The notes under the pieces are model-generated. The model was not told the DNA's origin. It ran no database searches and saw only the letters and a list, made by a program, of their open reading frames with translations. From the NCBI RefSeq assembly GCF_958295425.1, contig NC_081154.1, positions 1,426,001 to 1,490,000 of the forward strand: a DNA stretch of 64,000 nucleotides, read 5' to 3'. Source of the stretch: Solea solea (taxonomy: Eukaryota; Chordata; Actinopteri; Pleuronectiformes; Soleidae). Positions 1-15,200 of the stretch are shown here, piece by piece. The stretch's first letter is position 1. Every line of letters begins with the position of its first letter. Position numbers and translations under genes: made by a program.

Positions 1-711
1 CAGACAAAAGTTAGCAATAATCTAATCTTATCCCACGCACAAACATAATATTTCTTACCGAGAAAGTTGTGATCTGAGCGTCGTGAGGAAAAGAAAAAGA
101 TTAATGAGACTATTTTTAAAATAATCAGCATTTAACGATTATTATTTCTTCATCAATTAATCGATAACAGTGGTTATCTTAGCCTAGCAGTTAGCTTAGC
201 AGCAATGGTACACACTAGTTGTGTTTCTATTACCCTCTAGAAATGCGTAAAAACCTAAATATTGCAATAAAACGCATGCAACAAATGCAACGCTTTCATG
301 AGGTGGTTTTTCAGACGCGTCGATATGAAAGTTTATTGATAAAGTGTAATTACATCGTATTTATACATCATCACCATAACAGGACATGACGAAGGGAAAA
401 AACTACCTTCAATGGAAACACCTATTTCTAAATGTGAAACACAACTACTGACACGCTGAAGGAGATATTAGAGGGCGCTGTTGAGCCAGTTTAATTTAAC
501 GCTGCTAAAAAACAAACTGCGACAACACCACAGTTCTCTATTCTAAAAAACAAACATCGCAGAGACTAAAACAAAGACGACATGGAGCCGGTGAGAAAGA
601 TTCACTGATACACACCAGAAAACTCATCTGCGATGACGCGGTAAAGCCAAAGAAAAAGACAGGTGAGAGAAGCAGAAACAAGTAGTAGGATCTTATGAGT
701 GAACATCTTAC

Positions 712-3700
712 CCAGCAGGTCTGCTCCATCATCCACGTCTCCGATCAGGTCGTTCCCCGCGGACGACAGCTCCTCGAACAGAGAGTCCGTGTTCCGGCCG
801 AACGCCAGGTTCTCGATGCCGCCTTTAGCCGGCGTGCTGGACGGACAGGGGGAGGAGTCAGAGTCAGAAAATGTGAAGGTTTGACTGAACTAGTTTAGAT
901 ATTACTGGAATAGTTAGACCAGACTTGTACCTGGTTCCTCTGCAGCCCTCGAGGTCCATATTGAGTTCCGGAGTGGACTCTATGATCTTCTGCACCTCAG
1001 ACTTCTCCACGTTTTCTGCTCCGTCTAGTACGACCAAGCGAAAATGGAGATAAATACAAACACCTGGTACGAAATTCTACCTGCAGTACAGTCCTTCACC
1101 TTTGATGGGTGTGGACTCCTGTTGTCCCCCTTGTACCACCGAGATGTTCTTATTGCTCTCTGGTTTCCCGCTGTTCCGGTCCAGATTTTTGTTGATCCTG
1201 TCCGAACCTTCTTGTTCCTGGAGAGGAGAGTTCACAGACTCCATGGTCACATCTGAAGCTGTGGTGGACAGCGGCGTGGCGGACATGTTCCCACCGGCCT
1301 GACTGGACGCAGAACTCATACTGCTGGACTTCCCATCACGAGGAGATGTGGACGCGTTTGATTTAGAGGTACCATCCTGAGAGGGTCCTCCACCCTGAGC
1401 TCCGCCTTTGGAGTTTGGAGAACTGGATTTGGAGGGAGTCAAACCGGCGAACTCGTCCTGGAGATGAAGGACAAGAGAAACTGTGATCTTCATGAGGTCG
1501 ACATGTTTGAGCCGTACAGACTCACTACACGACGTAATGACACAGCAACACGAGGGTTAAATCAAACCTTCTCAGGGTTCCCACTCTTTCCTTGAAATTA
1601 TTTTCCAGGACATTTTCAGCTGCTTCAATATAACAGACAAGACATATTGAAGATATGTCTTGTCTAATTTTGTCACCAAGTCCCAAGGGCTGAAAAGTCC
1701 AGGATAACTTAAGCGTTTCTAGGACATTTGACTTTCTTTTCTCGTTTTCCATGACTGGAAAATTGGGTCAATCATCTCCAGGTTCTCCAGGACGTGTGGG
1801 AACCCTGCTTCTCATGCTTCACAAACACAACTCACACATAAAGACGCTGACTGGCAGTACCACCATGTTAATGAAGATAGTGATGCAGAAAACTGGGTTA
1901 GTTTGTTTTCACCACCAGGGTTGCACTTTGAGGTCTACCTGATCCTCTTTCTGTGAATTCTCTCGTGAACCTTCAGCTTCCAAACACACAGGGAAGAACT
2001 GCTCCTCAAAAACAAGGGACAGTATAAAGACCTTGCTCAGTGATGGGTTTTTTTCAATTCATCCATTCAGTGAAAAAGCTTTGAGAAGAAAAATATAATA
2101 AACCAAAACAAGAGACTGTGCTGTGGAGGATTCACGGATAAATACGGCCAAGTTGAAAGGAATAACCAGGATTTTAACGGAACAAAAGAACCGTTTTCAT
2201 GGATTCTTCTGGAAGAGAATGTGACCTAGAATTTGTGTGCTGCTGAATCTCCAAATTTGATTTGTTTAGGTCTTAAAAACAGACGAGGAAGGCAGGGTTT
2301 AATGATTTAATAATACACTGGAGTTTAAAAAAAATACTTAACATCAACATATGAGGGAATAAAACCTCCTCCATACTGTTGTTTGTTTTTTTAAATCAAA
2401 TATATTCCCAGATTAAATCCTTCTAAATTATCTCTTCTGTGCCCTCTCTGCACTGATGGGAGTATTTCCTTTCACATGCTTGTGTCAGCATCGTGTTGCC
2501 ACGGCAGCAGCCATTTGGGAAACGGCTTCCAGTTTCCCTCCTACTCCTGCTTTTGTCAACCATCCAGAAACACACACACACACGGTAGCTCCTCCTCATG
2601 GTGAGAGGACGGGATCATTAACTGCAAATCTAAATGTCAAGTCAGAGGAGACAAAACAACACAAAGACCCAGCTGTGTGTTTGTACTGAGGAAGAAACTC
2701 GATACCGTACTTGGTATCAGTCCGATAAAAATCACAGAGATGGAAAAATAAAAACTATAAAAACTGCAGAACTCAATACAGTTTTTAAAAACAGCTAAGT
2801 CATGTTGTGGGCTGTTTATTTCTTCTTCAGGGGAGAGGAATATTTGTGACAGTTGGAGAATTGTGACTGATTGTGAGAATTATGTGTTGATAATTGTGTC
2901 GTAGTTTAAATAAAAGGTGTAAAATTGTCCACCAGAGGTCACTGAGAAGCATGGTAATGACTGTGTTTAATCAAAACAAGAGTTTTTAATTAACAAAATT
3001 GAAAAACGTTAAATCAATTTGATTCACCGCATTAATTTCTCTAAGAGCACTAAAGCACTTTAGTTTGGGATTTAATTTGTGTACATCTAAGGCTGCTTTA
3101 TTTTCAATCTTTTTGATATGTGGGTCAGTTTTTACTGTTTTCACCTGACGTGAGAAAAGAGCTTTGTGTTAATCTGAAATCCCTTCAGTTCCATGTGAAA
3201 ATCAGTCAGGTCTTCACTACGCACACATACTAATAAAAATACATATGTATAGATGAGGGTTGGCTGAAAACAGCTATGATTAGAGATGCACGATATTATC
3301 AGCACGATATCTGTCGATTTTAGCTTTAAAATGTATTGTTGGATTACTATCTGCAAATATGCCAAGACAGTAGGCTGAATAAGCTGCTACCTTCTTGACC
3401 TCTTTAATGTTTATTTATTTTACACAATTACAAAAATGTATATTTTATATCTGATGTGACATAAATATGAAAAATGTTGATTTCACTGCAGACGAAATGA
3501 AATGATCTCTGCGTTTGGGCACAGGAAAAAAATATACTGTATATCAGTATTGGTAATTGGCCCAAGCTCTCTCATAGTCTACACACTTCTTCCATTGGTG
3601 TTGCTGCACTTGGCATATAGAGGCTCATGGTCACCTCCCAACCAAGTGGTTTCTCCTCTTGAAGGACAGAAAATAAGTCAGGTGGGGCCAAATCAGGAGA

Positions 3701-6700
3701 ATATTTAGAGCGATTGATCAGCCAGTTCAAATCAGCCACAATCATTGCAAACCAGGGTTTGAACTAGTTCTCAATGTCCTTAATTAGCTATGAAATGTTG
3801 GTGAATTTGAATTTGAAATTGAATTTAAGTCTCGCCTAGTTTCACTGCTCCCTGGCCTTTACTCCTTCTTAGTCTGCCCAACCTTGCACTTCACAACACT
3901 CATGAGACATTATGTTCTAGAACTTTTGCTTGAGGACACTTTATTTCTATCTGGACTTCTCAGAATATGGACTTACCATCCCCGTTGTGGACATTCACTA
4001 ATGGGAAGAACTACCTTAACTTGTCCTCCAAAGGCCCAAGAACCTTCAGACTCTTAAAACAACCACTGGTGTAGTAACGGCAAATAAGCATGTATAAGTG
4101 CGTTCATTAATATTCACGATGGGAGTCTTGAAGCCCGGTTTCCAACCAATGTGAAGACACTCTGTGCCTTCCACCCTCCCTCGAGGTTACAGGCAGGGCC
4201 CCCAGAGTGGTACCACTTCCCCTGCTTCCTGGGCTCCAAGCCACCAACACACACCAAGATCTAAAAATTCTGGACACACTCAAGAATCCACTCTCTGTGA
4301 ATAGAAATGTACTCTTTGTTTTTTCCTGCCACTGAAAGTTTCCACAACCTCTTTGTGGAGTGAAGCGAGGATGATGTCACTCGTCTGATCCGTGGGAATC
4401 TCTACAAAATCTCTACTAAAAACAAAAAAGAAGCCTTTCTTATGTCTGTGTTTCCCGTGTGTGTCACACCTTGAGGCTTGTGTTGGACTGCGGGTGGCTG
4501 AGGTTGTTGAATCTCCATGGTTCGGCCGAGGGGTCCGTGGGTTCCCGGTGCAGGTCGGGGGTCACGCCATCAGCGCCAGGAAGCTGGAATATGCCCATGG
4601 AGATGGGACGCTCCTTCCTGGGAGACGGAGACAAACACAGGGTGAGGGGTTAGAGAAAATGTATTTACACTGAACAGAACACAGGATGTGTTTGGGAAGA
4701 ATGACTCACTGGTTACGGTTCTGTTATATAATGTGAACAAAATGACCAAAATGTAGGTAAAACACCACCAGCAACAGGAAGACTAACGGTCTCCAACCAT
4801 GCCAGCACCTCTGTGAAGTTATACCATCTTTCAATTAGCACTAAAATGAATGTAAAAGCTAAAGGTGGTTGGGGAAAATGTTAATTTGGAAGTACTTGGT
4901 CATATATTAGGTAAAAGGCAATGTAAGGAAAACAATTAAGTTATTACAACTCATCCTAAAGGGGGACATGAATGTCTGGTTCCAGACACAAAAACTACAA
5001 ATGTCAACTTCATGGTGTCAGGGGATTTGTTGATCAATGAAAAGTCAATGAGACTTTTCATTTTCAGTAATAATAATAAAATAATAAAATAAATAATAGT
5101 AAAGCATCATGTGACACAATAAATGTCTGTACCAATGTGTTGTGCTAATAAACCAAATTGTACGACATTTTTTAACTTGATAACTTCAAAATTTTGATTT
5201 TGTTGAGGGTTGAGCCGACACAATAAAGTATTAGCCCAATACTGGTCAAAACCATCGGATATATCGGATAAAGGAAAGTAGGAAACTCAAAATGATCCTA
5301 AAAATGTCAATATCATATCTTATATCATCAGTACTTAACTAACAAACCAGAGGTTGTAAAACAGTAAATGACAAGATCGCTTCGAGATCGCAGACCTCCA
5401 CCAACACTTTGTCACCTGTGTTTTACAAACCAGCACCAGAAGAACTTTCTGGATATGTATAGAACTGTACCTGCTTATAGCTTTCACCATCGTACATAAA
5501 CATTAAACATGACAAAATTCATCCTGTTCTGTTACGATATCGTGTCTTGTTCAAGGGGACTGAACCATGTTAAATCTGCCATGTGCAGCCAAATCCGGAT
5601 CAGATTACCACATGAAACTTAGTCTGATGGTAGAGCGTCTGATCCTGCATACACACACCAAATTTCGCTCAAATCCGCTAAGTTTTGACAGAGATATTAA
5701 CATGTGTTTTTGCAGCTTTTGCTCATTAATGAAAGACGGGGATTTCTTGAAAATCAGATCATTTTTGTGACGTCATCAGTGGGTCCATTCTTACCAAGAT
5801 TTAATGGCAAAATTCACATTGATCAATCAAAAACAGAAGAACAGGAAGTTGCTAATGGGAGAACACATTTACGGATACATTTGTTGCGTCATGTTAAGTA
5901 TGACTCTACAAAGTTGAATACTACAAAGTTGGAGCATTATGTTTGCAAAATGGCTGGTTTTGGTTAGACGGTAAATGCATCAGTAGAAAATGGGATTAAG
6001 TTATTGCTTAGTAGTCGTAAAATAGAGTGTTGCACTGATTTATGTATGAGATACTCAATGTTGTGATATTGGTTTCAGTATTTGACATAAATATGCAGTA
6101 TTGAGCCATAATAATAATATCATGGTTTTGGACTTCACCACTTGTGAAATAAAAGAACTGTGTGTGCGTGACCCTACTCAACCCTGACGTCAACAGATTC
6201 CGGATTAAATTTGCTTTCGCACAATTAAATGGCCCTTGCAAATCTCTTAATCTGACCCCAGCATTGTCCACTTCAGTGGAAGCTGCATAATGTTTCATCA
6301 GGTTAACAAACACTTCACCGAAAGGTGTCGTTGTCGTCGAGAGTATTTGGCAGTGAAGTATCTGGTTGCCTCATAAACTCCCATTTACCTCCCACCTATT
6401 AGCTGAGCCAATAACAAAACCACTCGTCTCTGTGGTGGAGACGGATTCTGGGATGGTTGTCAGCTGGAGGAGGCGGAGCCACGTCCATCACCAGCATCTC
6501 CAGCTGAACTACTGAAACTCACTTGGATCCATAGACAAGATAATATCGTCATAACTGTGATGACTTTTCCTGGTTTTAATGTTACATTACTAATCATCAC
6601 ATTTATTATATTGAATAATTTACTGAAATACAATTTTTTTTATAAATTCAAAACAAAATATTATGTTAAAAAAAAAACTAATTACTTGTGTTTCAGCAGA

Positions 6701-8933
6701 ATTTGACAATATTTAGATTGAATTTCATTGTTTCTAACATGTATTTAACCTCTATTTAACATTAAAAACAACAATCTATGCTGCTGTGTGTATAAATGAC
6801 ATTGTAGTACTATAAACATGTCATAACCAATTCAGAACTGTCCAATACAACTGTTATATAAAAGGCCCTGTGTCTCCTTCTGTTGGGTTTCTGTTCTCTC
6901 TTTAACATTTTAAAAGTTTCTGCCTTGTTATGTATAGCGCTTGAGATAATGTAAGTTGTGATTTGGTGCTACACAAATAAAATTGAACAGCCCAAGCAAT
7001 TTTGGCATATTGGATATCGGCAAAAAAAAGGTCCAATATTGTGCATCTTTAGACAAAAATACTGTACATTGTTGGGAGAACAATGGCTGCCACAGAGAGA
7101 ACAACAGCAGCAGCAGCAGCAGCGAGACAGACCGTCCAAAACAAACAATGGACACACCAACATATTGAGAGCAGGAGGTCACATCCGGGCCAAACCACGG
7201 CAACCAAAGCTGCCTTTTGTGTTTTTGAACCGGGCGGACACAGACAATGCCATGGTCAGTGTTTGTTTACCACCACGTGTTACCAACATAAATAGCAATA
7301 TATTTTAGACCTGTAATCAATTAATTGGTTTGAGGGTTTATTTTAATAACTGAACACAGGTTTTCTGACTGAACACAGCTTCTTAAATGTGAATGTTTTC
7401 TGGTTTGTTTGCTCCATATAAACAATGAAATCATTAAAACTGAATAATTTTGGTTTGTGGACAAAACCTGACATTTTAGAACATCATCATTTTGTAGTTT
7501 GTGAACCATAAATCAACATTTTATGGACCAAACAACAAGATTCATCTAGAAAATAATCAGCAGATTGATCACTTTTGAAAATAACTGTTATAGGGCCTGA
7601 TTAAGATGATTCAATTATGAAGTATGTGAACATGAATTAGGTTTCATCTAGGGATAAGACGATAAGATAGACAGATAGATAACCTAATACAATCCGTAAA
7701 AGGTAAATATCGCAGAAACAAGTAAGACTGTAAAAATTTAAATAAGATGAATTCGGGCTATAACAACTATACGATTATTAAGATTTTCAACATAACAATC
7801 GACATTTGAGAACATCAACATTTCCAGGTTTGAGGAACGTGGATCAATATTTTCTGACATTTTACAGACCAAACTAATCGATTAATCGGGAAAATAATCG
7901 ACAGAATAACTGAGAATTAAACAATCGTTAGTTTCAGCCCAAGGAGCACACAAGGAGGATTTCGGGCATAGTCCTCATTGACTTTTTTGTGTCCTGACCT
8001 GATGAACACGTGTACCAGTTTTTACACCCCTCCCAATCCCAATTTACCACGCCCTTTCACCAAAAACCACTTTCAGCCGTAAATGTTCACCACAACTGAC
8101 ACGGGGTCAAATTCCACGACTTTTCGGGCATCAAATTGACCGATTCATCGATAGTAAACACAAGCAGTGTGGTGGCCAGAGTGACATCTCTGCCAGTAAT
8201 CTCTCTCTCTTTTTCCTCTTGACCTACTTTTTCTGTCTGATGATGAAATCACAGCCACATGGCAGTAGTGGCTACAAATTCACCTTGTCAACAAACAAAC
8301 ACACGCGCGAGATAAAGGAAGATACCTGCAGGGTCTGGAGGGTAAGGAGGGCAGGGCAGGTAAACCGCCAGTGGAGACAGAGTAGTGAACCAGCAGCAGC
8401 ACAGACAGAGACACCAGCACAGCAGAGTTGATGACCACCGCTCCTCCGACAAAGCCAAAAACAAACAGCAGCATACACCCGGGGCTCATGGCCCCCCCAG
8501 ATCAGGGCCCAGTGCCTTCTCTGGAGGACCAGGGGGTGATGAGAGCAGACCTGGTCGGAGGTGGGAGGCAGTGAAGCACTGGAGTCACTCTGCTGGGTTT
8601 TGGTTGGACAAGAACCTCGGAGCAGAGTGGTTTGCAGCAAGTGTACAAATCCTGGACGCAGGAGCAGGGACACTCCTCTCCTCCTCTTCCTCCTTCCTAT
8701 CCTCAGCAGAGATGCGACACAGCTGCTGCTGTGCAGTCTAGAACTCTCCAACGCTCTCTCCCTCGCCGACTGTGACAGAAGCATCCACCCCTCCCTCCCT
8801 CCATCGCTCTCCCTCTACCTCTGTGTGTGTGTGTGTGTGTGTGTGCGTTTTGGATGTTGTTGTTTTTCCTCTTAGGCTGCAGCCTATTGGCTGTGAAATG
8901 AGGAGATTCATCAGCCACAGAGAAGGGGAGGGA

Positions 8934-9010
<77 letters not shown>

Positions 9011-12000
9011 GTGGTGGATGTGGCCTGTCTGACCTACACAGTCCAAGGCAGGGGTCTCAAACTCAAAAGACCTGAGGGGTCACTGAGCATCTAGACTGGT
9101 CAGGTGGGGGCCGGTCAAGTGAAGAAAAAGTCCAATTATGTGGGGAAAAACAAACCTGTTCAGTAGAGGTGGCTGTGATATAGCAATAATATTTATTTTA
9201 ACAGAATTTCAAAATAAAGTCATTTATAATGCTAATCTATAAATATCCAAAAAACACACACATTTAAGCTTGATATTAAGTGGTGGGCCACATGAAATTG
9301 GTTGATAAATACTGGGGATGAGCCAATACGATATTCAGTTCGGTATTGGTCCGATACTGGTCATAGATCGCTGGATATCACAGCATTTTCTTAACAGGAG
9401 AAGAATATTGGTTACAGTTTCTCAATTCATCAAGTAATTGTTTGGTCCATAAAATGTCAGAAAATGTTGATCAGTGTTTCCCAAACCTGAAAATGATGAC
9501 GCTCTCAAATGTCTTGTTTTGTTCACAAACCAAAAATGATTCAGTTTTCAATGATTTTGGTTTTATACAGAGCAAAAAAACTGAAAATGTTCACATTTAA
9601 GAAGCTGAAAAATCACAGAAACTTGTTTGAATTTTTTTTTTTAACCCAAATTAAAATTCAAATTTAAAGTCATCCTGCTTACTTCTTATTTAAAAATATT
9701 TCTCCTGCCTGTCAAGTTTCTTTTTATTATTTTTATTAACATGCAACTAATGATTCTTTTTTTATGGTCGATTAATCTGTTTATTATTTTATCAATTAAT
9801 CAATCAGTTGTTTTTGTTCCCTAAAAATGATTTGTATAGTTTTTCTTAAAGTTGTGATGTAGAATTTCAGTTTTGTCTGAAAAAAAAAGAAAAGAACAGC
9901 TGCAAAGAGAGGAATGCCGTCTTTGTGTTTAGAAATGAGAGCAGCGACATTGATAGTCCTGCTGGTTAATAATCTGAATTTAAAATAAATGCACAAATCA
10001 AGTGAATGAAGTGAGTAAAAATGGCGTGTTTGTCTCTTACCGCGTTCTTGCCGACGTGACTGCATCCGACGGCTCTGCTGGCGCCACCATGTGTTGGTGT
10101 TTGGTACGCTCCAGGTGCTCCATGTAGCTGTGGATCATCTGGAAACAGTCATGGAATCACATTACAATCACTCACTCAGTACGTTTACATGCACAGTTTA
10201 AATCAAGCTAAGGCCATAGTCCGACTAAGACAGGCAAACGGACAACTTGCCAAGTCTGAGTATGATGTACGTCTGACTCCACCTCCATAGGTGGTGCTGT
10301 ATCTCTCTATAAGCTAGTGTGTGTTGAATCAGTTTCCTGTTGACCTCTGAATGGTGAGATGGATCGTGCTGTAGTTCTGTAAGTTTTGTACCTGCTGTTC
10401 ATGTTAATTGTGATACAAGTTAGTCCGACTATGCGTACACATGCAGGAGTAGTCGGACTATGAATCACTTTATAGAGGTACAATTAGTCTGATTCAGACT
10501 AGCCAGATTTTAGTCGGGCTAACATGTTTACATGACATTAAGAAAACCAAATTATCGTCTTAGTCCGACTAAAATCTGACTTTTAACATTGATGTAAACA
10601 CACAGGAGAGCATGTTGACATTTACACTGTGCTACTGTCTTAAAAACAGGCTGGTTGCCATGGTTACCCACAGCTGTGGCAGTCGGACTGACAAAAGACG
10701 ATGCAAATGTATAAACGGTGTGTGTGTGTAAGTGACAGCTTTTCTGCTTCTTTGTTGGACATTATTCAACAGTATTATTTGGCTCCTGACACTGAGGCAT
10801 CTGTTACTCATGTATAATAAAAAACGGTGGCAGAGGCTCAAAACAAGACAAAAAACAGGGACAGCTTGATGCCACTATTTCATGTCGGATAGTTTACGGA
10901 TATCACAATCTTGAGAATATTCTGCTACAAATATCAGGGTTTAAAGATTTTCTCAGATTTTAAATGTTTCTTTTTTTCTGTAAAATGATTTTGAAGGACT
11001 AATATGGATTATTGTACCTTATAGACTAATATGACTGCAACTAATGATTGTTTTCATCATTGATTCATCGGTCGATTCTTTTCTTTCTCAATTATTTAGT
11101 CCATAAAATGTCAGAAAATGTTGAAAAATCCAACTATTTTGATCACCAATTAACATTTTTGAGTGTCTTTTTAATTTTTTTTTCCTCACATTTTTCAGCT
11201 TCTTAAATGTGAATATTTCCTGGTTTCTTTGCTCCATATAACACAGAAGTCAGTAAAACTGACTAATTGTGGTGAGTGGACAAAACAAGAGGGGTTTTTT
11301 GGAGGTTGAGGAAACGACAATCAACAACATTTTTCGACATTTTATGAACCAAACAAACAATTACTAGATTCACTGAGGAAATATGAAAATAATGAGTTAA
11401 TTACAGCTTTACATGGACTTCTTACAACTTCTGTCTCACCTCAGTGTGTCTCTGATGAAGGGTGTTATACTCCTTTTTGAGCTCTGCCTCTCTCTCCTCC
11501 AATCTGCTGACTGGATTAGAAGGAAAAAATAAGAAGAGTTAACACCAGGATTCACCATAAGTGCAGATATTTGCACTAAAAACAGAATAACAAGAGTTAA
11601 CAAATGTGATATGACATATTCAGTGAGTAATACAATATCTGTGGTGACTTTGCTGTAGTTACATGACACAGCCAGAAGAGGGTCACATTGCTTCAACAAT
11701 CCTACCTCTAATCCCACCCTCACAACAAACAAAATCAGTCATTTCCACATTTAAATGTAAGTGATTTGTGAGAATAAAATCCATTAAAACAGTTTGACGT
11801 GGTAAAAACAATGACAAACATGGAGAATCAGCCTCATATCTAGCCAATTAAAACTACAATTTACTGATAAAACAGTGCAACAACCTTTATAATCCATGTA
11901 ATCTGACAGTTGATGCAGCTCAATCACAAGAGCTTTTACTTGAGGTCGACCGATATTGTTTTTCCAAAGCCGATATCAATTAGAGAGCAAATGGCCACGA

Positions 12001-12236
12001 GCAGCAAAGCCACAGTAGTGCACTTTGTATGAAATTAAATAATAACATCATTAAAATAAAAGGCTTATACAGATTATCGGCAAAATACCGATAATTGGCC
12101 AGGCTGATAATCGGTTGACCACTAGTTTGTAACAGCTTTTTTAAAGAAAATAAACACCTACGCGTGCAGAGCAACACCTCCAACAACAGCAGCTGCATGG
12201 ATGGAAATAAATATCATATCGCGACTTTAAGGGTGA

Positions 12237-12274
<38 letters not shown>

Positions 12275-15200
12275 TTCTGAAGAAAACTAAGAGCAGAGAG
12301 AAAGAGAAAGAATAGAGGAAGTGATGCTAAAATGAGTGGAGCAGAAATAAGCCAGGACAGGTGCAGAGGAAAAGGAAGTGGTGCTAAAAGGAAAAAGTCC
12401 TACGTTAAAAATCCTGCAGCTCGGTTCAGAAAATGTCAAACAAATTATTCAGTTTTAATTATTTCTTTGTTATACGCAGCAAATAACCCAGAAATACACT
12501 CAAAAACACTCAAATAGATCAAAATTTGATTGCCAAAATACCAAAATTTTGTAATCTTTTGGTCATTGCATCCCTTATGATTCAGTTGATACTTAGATTA
12601 ACTGATGAAGTGGTTCAGCTTCTTAAATGCGAATATTTCTGGATTATTCACTCGTTTGACACAAAAATTAACATCTCATATGAGAATGTCATGATTTAGA
12701 GGTTTATCCACACTTTTCACAAATTCCAGACCCTTTTTAATCAGTAAAATAGTCAACAGATTAGTTGATATTGAAAATAATCATTGATTACAGCAATAAA
12801 ATCATAATACATTAATTTTTGATTGGTGCTGACTTTAAACTGTTTAACCTAAACACGTGACAGATGAAACTCTCTTCATTATATATGCTCTCTAAATTGT
12901 GGAAACGTTTCATTTATTAATACATTTTAGACCAACTATCAGCCTCATGATTAATTAAGTGATTGTTTTTGCCATGACATTTAAGTTTAACTTGTTTTCC
13001 CACCACCAATAACCCTGGAAAATGTCAACAAAAGGTTAAAAACATAATGAATGAAGTGACCTGACGACGTCTCAGCGTCTGCTACAGTAACATGATAAAA
13101 CCACGGCCTAAATGAAAGCAGACTTTAAAGAAAAGAGAAGTGTCACAGGGACAGAAATGAAAGGAGAGTTTGCTGAGCAGTCTCAAATTTTCCCTGCGCA
13201 TGTTACGGCTCTGCGGCGGAACAAAAAACAGTCACACGCTGTCAGCGGTGCAGTCATGCAAACATCATGAGGGCTGTTCACTCAAGGAAGACTACACGGT
13301 CCTTTACATTGTGAACCAGTTTGTAACATTTATTGGTAGAAAATGAATGCAAGTGTATAATCGCTTTAAAATAAAAGTATTTTAGTTTTTCAAAGCCTTA
13401 GAATTAGCTTTTTATAGATGCTTTTATTCATATGTTTAAAGCAAGAACAGAGCAGGGTTCCCACACCTTGGTTGACATCAAATTCAAGGACTTTCTGGGG
13501 ACGAACTCCCTTAAATTCAAGTGATTGTGCTTTTGGGATCTTGGTCAAAGTCAGTCTTTCTGTCATTTTCTTTGGTGAGACAGAGATCTTGGAATGTTCA
13601 TATACTCTCTCTTGCTCCACTTTACTCGCTCAATGTTCTGCACAGACTCTGACGTCAACGGCAGTGAGAGAGACAGTGGACAGTGTCCACAACACTGCAC
13701 CAAACAGTAGGAGGCGTCGTGACAAACGAGAAAAGAGACATTTACCTAAATATCAACTTAACTACTTTCATACACAACATTCAGACGGAAATTCACAAAC
13801 ATTCAAGGCTTTCAAGCACCCGTGGGAACCCTGGGAAGGCTAAGAGATTTGCGTTTGCTGTGTTTCGAGAAGTAAAAAAAGGTTTTCAAAATGGAGGATG
13901 TTCCTGGAACTAGAGCAGTCACAAAGGAAACAATTGACCTGAGCCAGACCTGAGCCAGACCTGAGCCAGACCTGAGCCAGACCTGAGCCAGACCTGAGCC
14001 AGGCCAGAGCCAGGCCAGAGCCAGGCCAGAGCCAGGCCAGAGCCAGGCCTAGGCCAGGATAAATGGTATCCGTTACTGCCCAACCTTACCTTGGCTTTAA
14101 AATACACTTCTATTCATTCAGCAAATACTGCTGAATGAGGCTTCACTCAGGACATGAAGATTCATCCGGCCTGAGGCTCATCAGGCTCAAAAACAGTCAC
14201 AAGACCTGTAAACTGTTGATGCTGCTCACAGGGTGTGTGTGTGTGTGTGTGTGTATCTAATAATAGAGCGTGTACAGTGAAACTTGTGACAGATGTACAG
14301 TGACACAGACTCACTCTGTTCTGCATAGTTCTTAGTTTTCAGCTCCAGGTGGCGAGTGTGAGACTCCAGAGACTCCAGGCGACGCTGGAGGTCCTTCTTC
14401 TCCCCGTCCAGGGAGTCTTCAAAGGCGATGTACCTCTGAAAAGTTAAAGTGACAGGCTTTTCATTAGAAAACAGACACTATAACGACTTGCAAGAGAGAA
14501 GCCTGTGTTTTGTTTATTGTGGGGTCGACCAATATTGGTTTTTGCAAACAATGGATTTACAAAAGATAGGAAAATCTATGTCAAAATTTGGAATTTTACA
14601 AACACAAAACTTTACATGACTTGTCTACGTTTATCAGTACTTTTTAACTCTTTACAAAAATGAATAAATAAAAGGTCTTTCAATTCTGGTACTGACCTCT
14701 GAGCCAAGTATAAGAAATAAAGGCACAAACCTTTTATTTTATTTTTTATACAGACATTTGATTCTTATAAGCAGTAAAAAAAAGACTCCACAGTGAGACG
14801 GCAGCAGAGCCACAGTAGTTCACTTTGTATTTACTTAATATCAATGATAGGTAAAAAAAAAAATGCTGATACCGAAAACATCAAAATACCTCAAATTCAA
14901 CTTCTAGTTTTATTGTTCAAATTTTAATTAAGTACTTAATTAAGTACTTTTATTTTGTTGGTATTTTACATCTGTCTCTTGCTCTGTGGACAAAATTCTT
15001 AAATTCTAACTTGAATGCATCTTCAAACATAACAGAAATCGTAAGATCCGACATTAAAACCCCAAATATCACTATAATATATATTATACAACATATCAAT
15101 GCTTCACTAAGCAGAGGCAGTAAAAGAGTTGTGCGTCATTAACACCATGTGAGTGACAAATGTTCACACACTGCAGAGGCTACATGAGTTGTGACGACAT

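Noticed and set aside
7083..7308. Gln/Ser-rich ORFs around 6958-7308
   Set aside because: They arise from a short CAG repeat (7104-7124) in a spag9 intron; no splice context.
8738..9046. ORFs rich in repeated Ser-Leu or Glu-Arg over 8738-9046
   Set aside because: They are translations of the GA and GT microsatellites.
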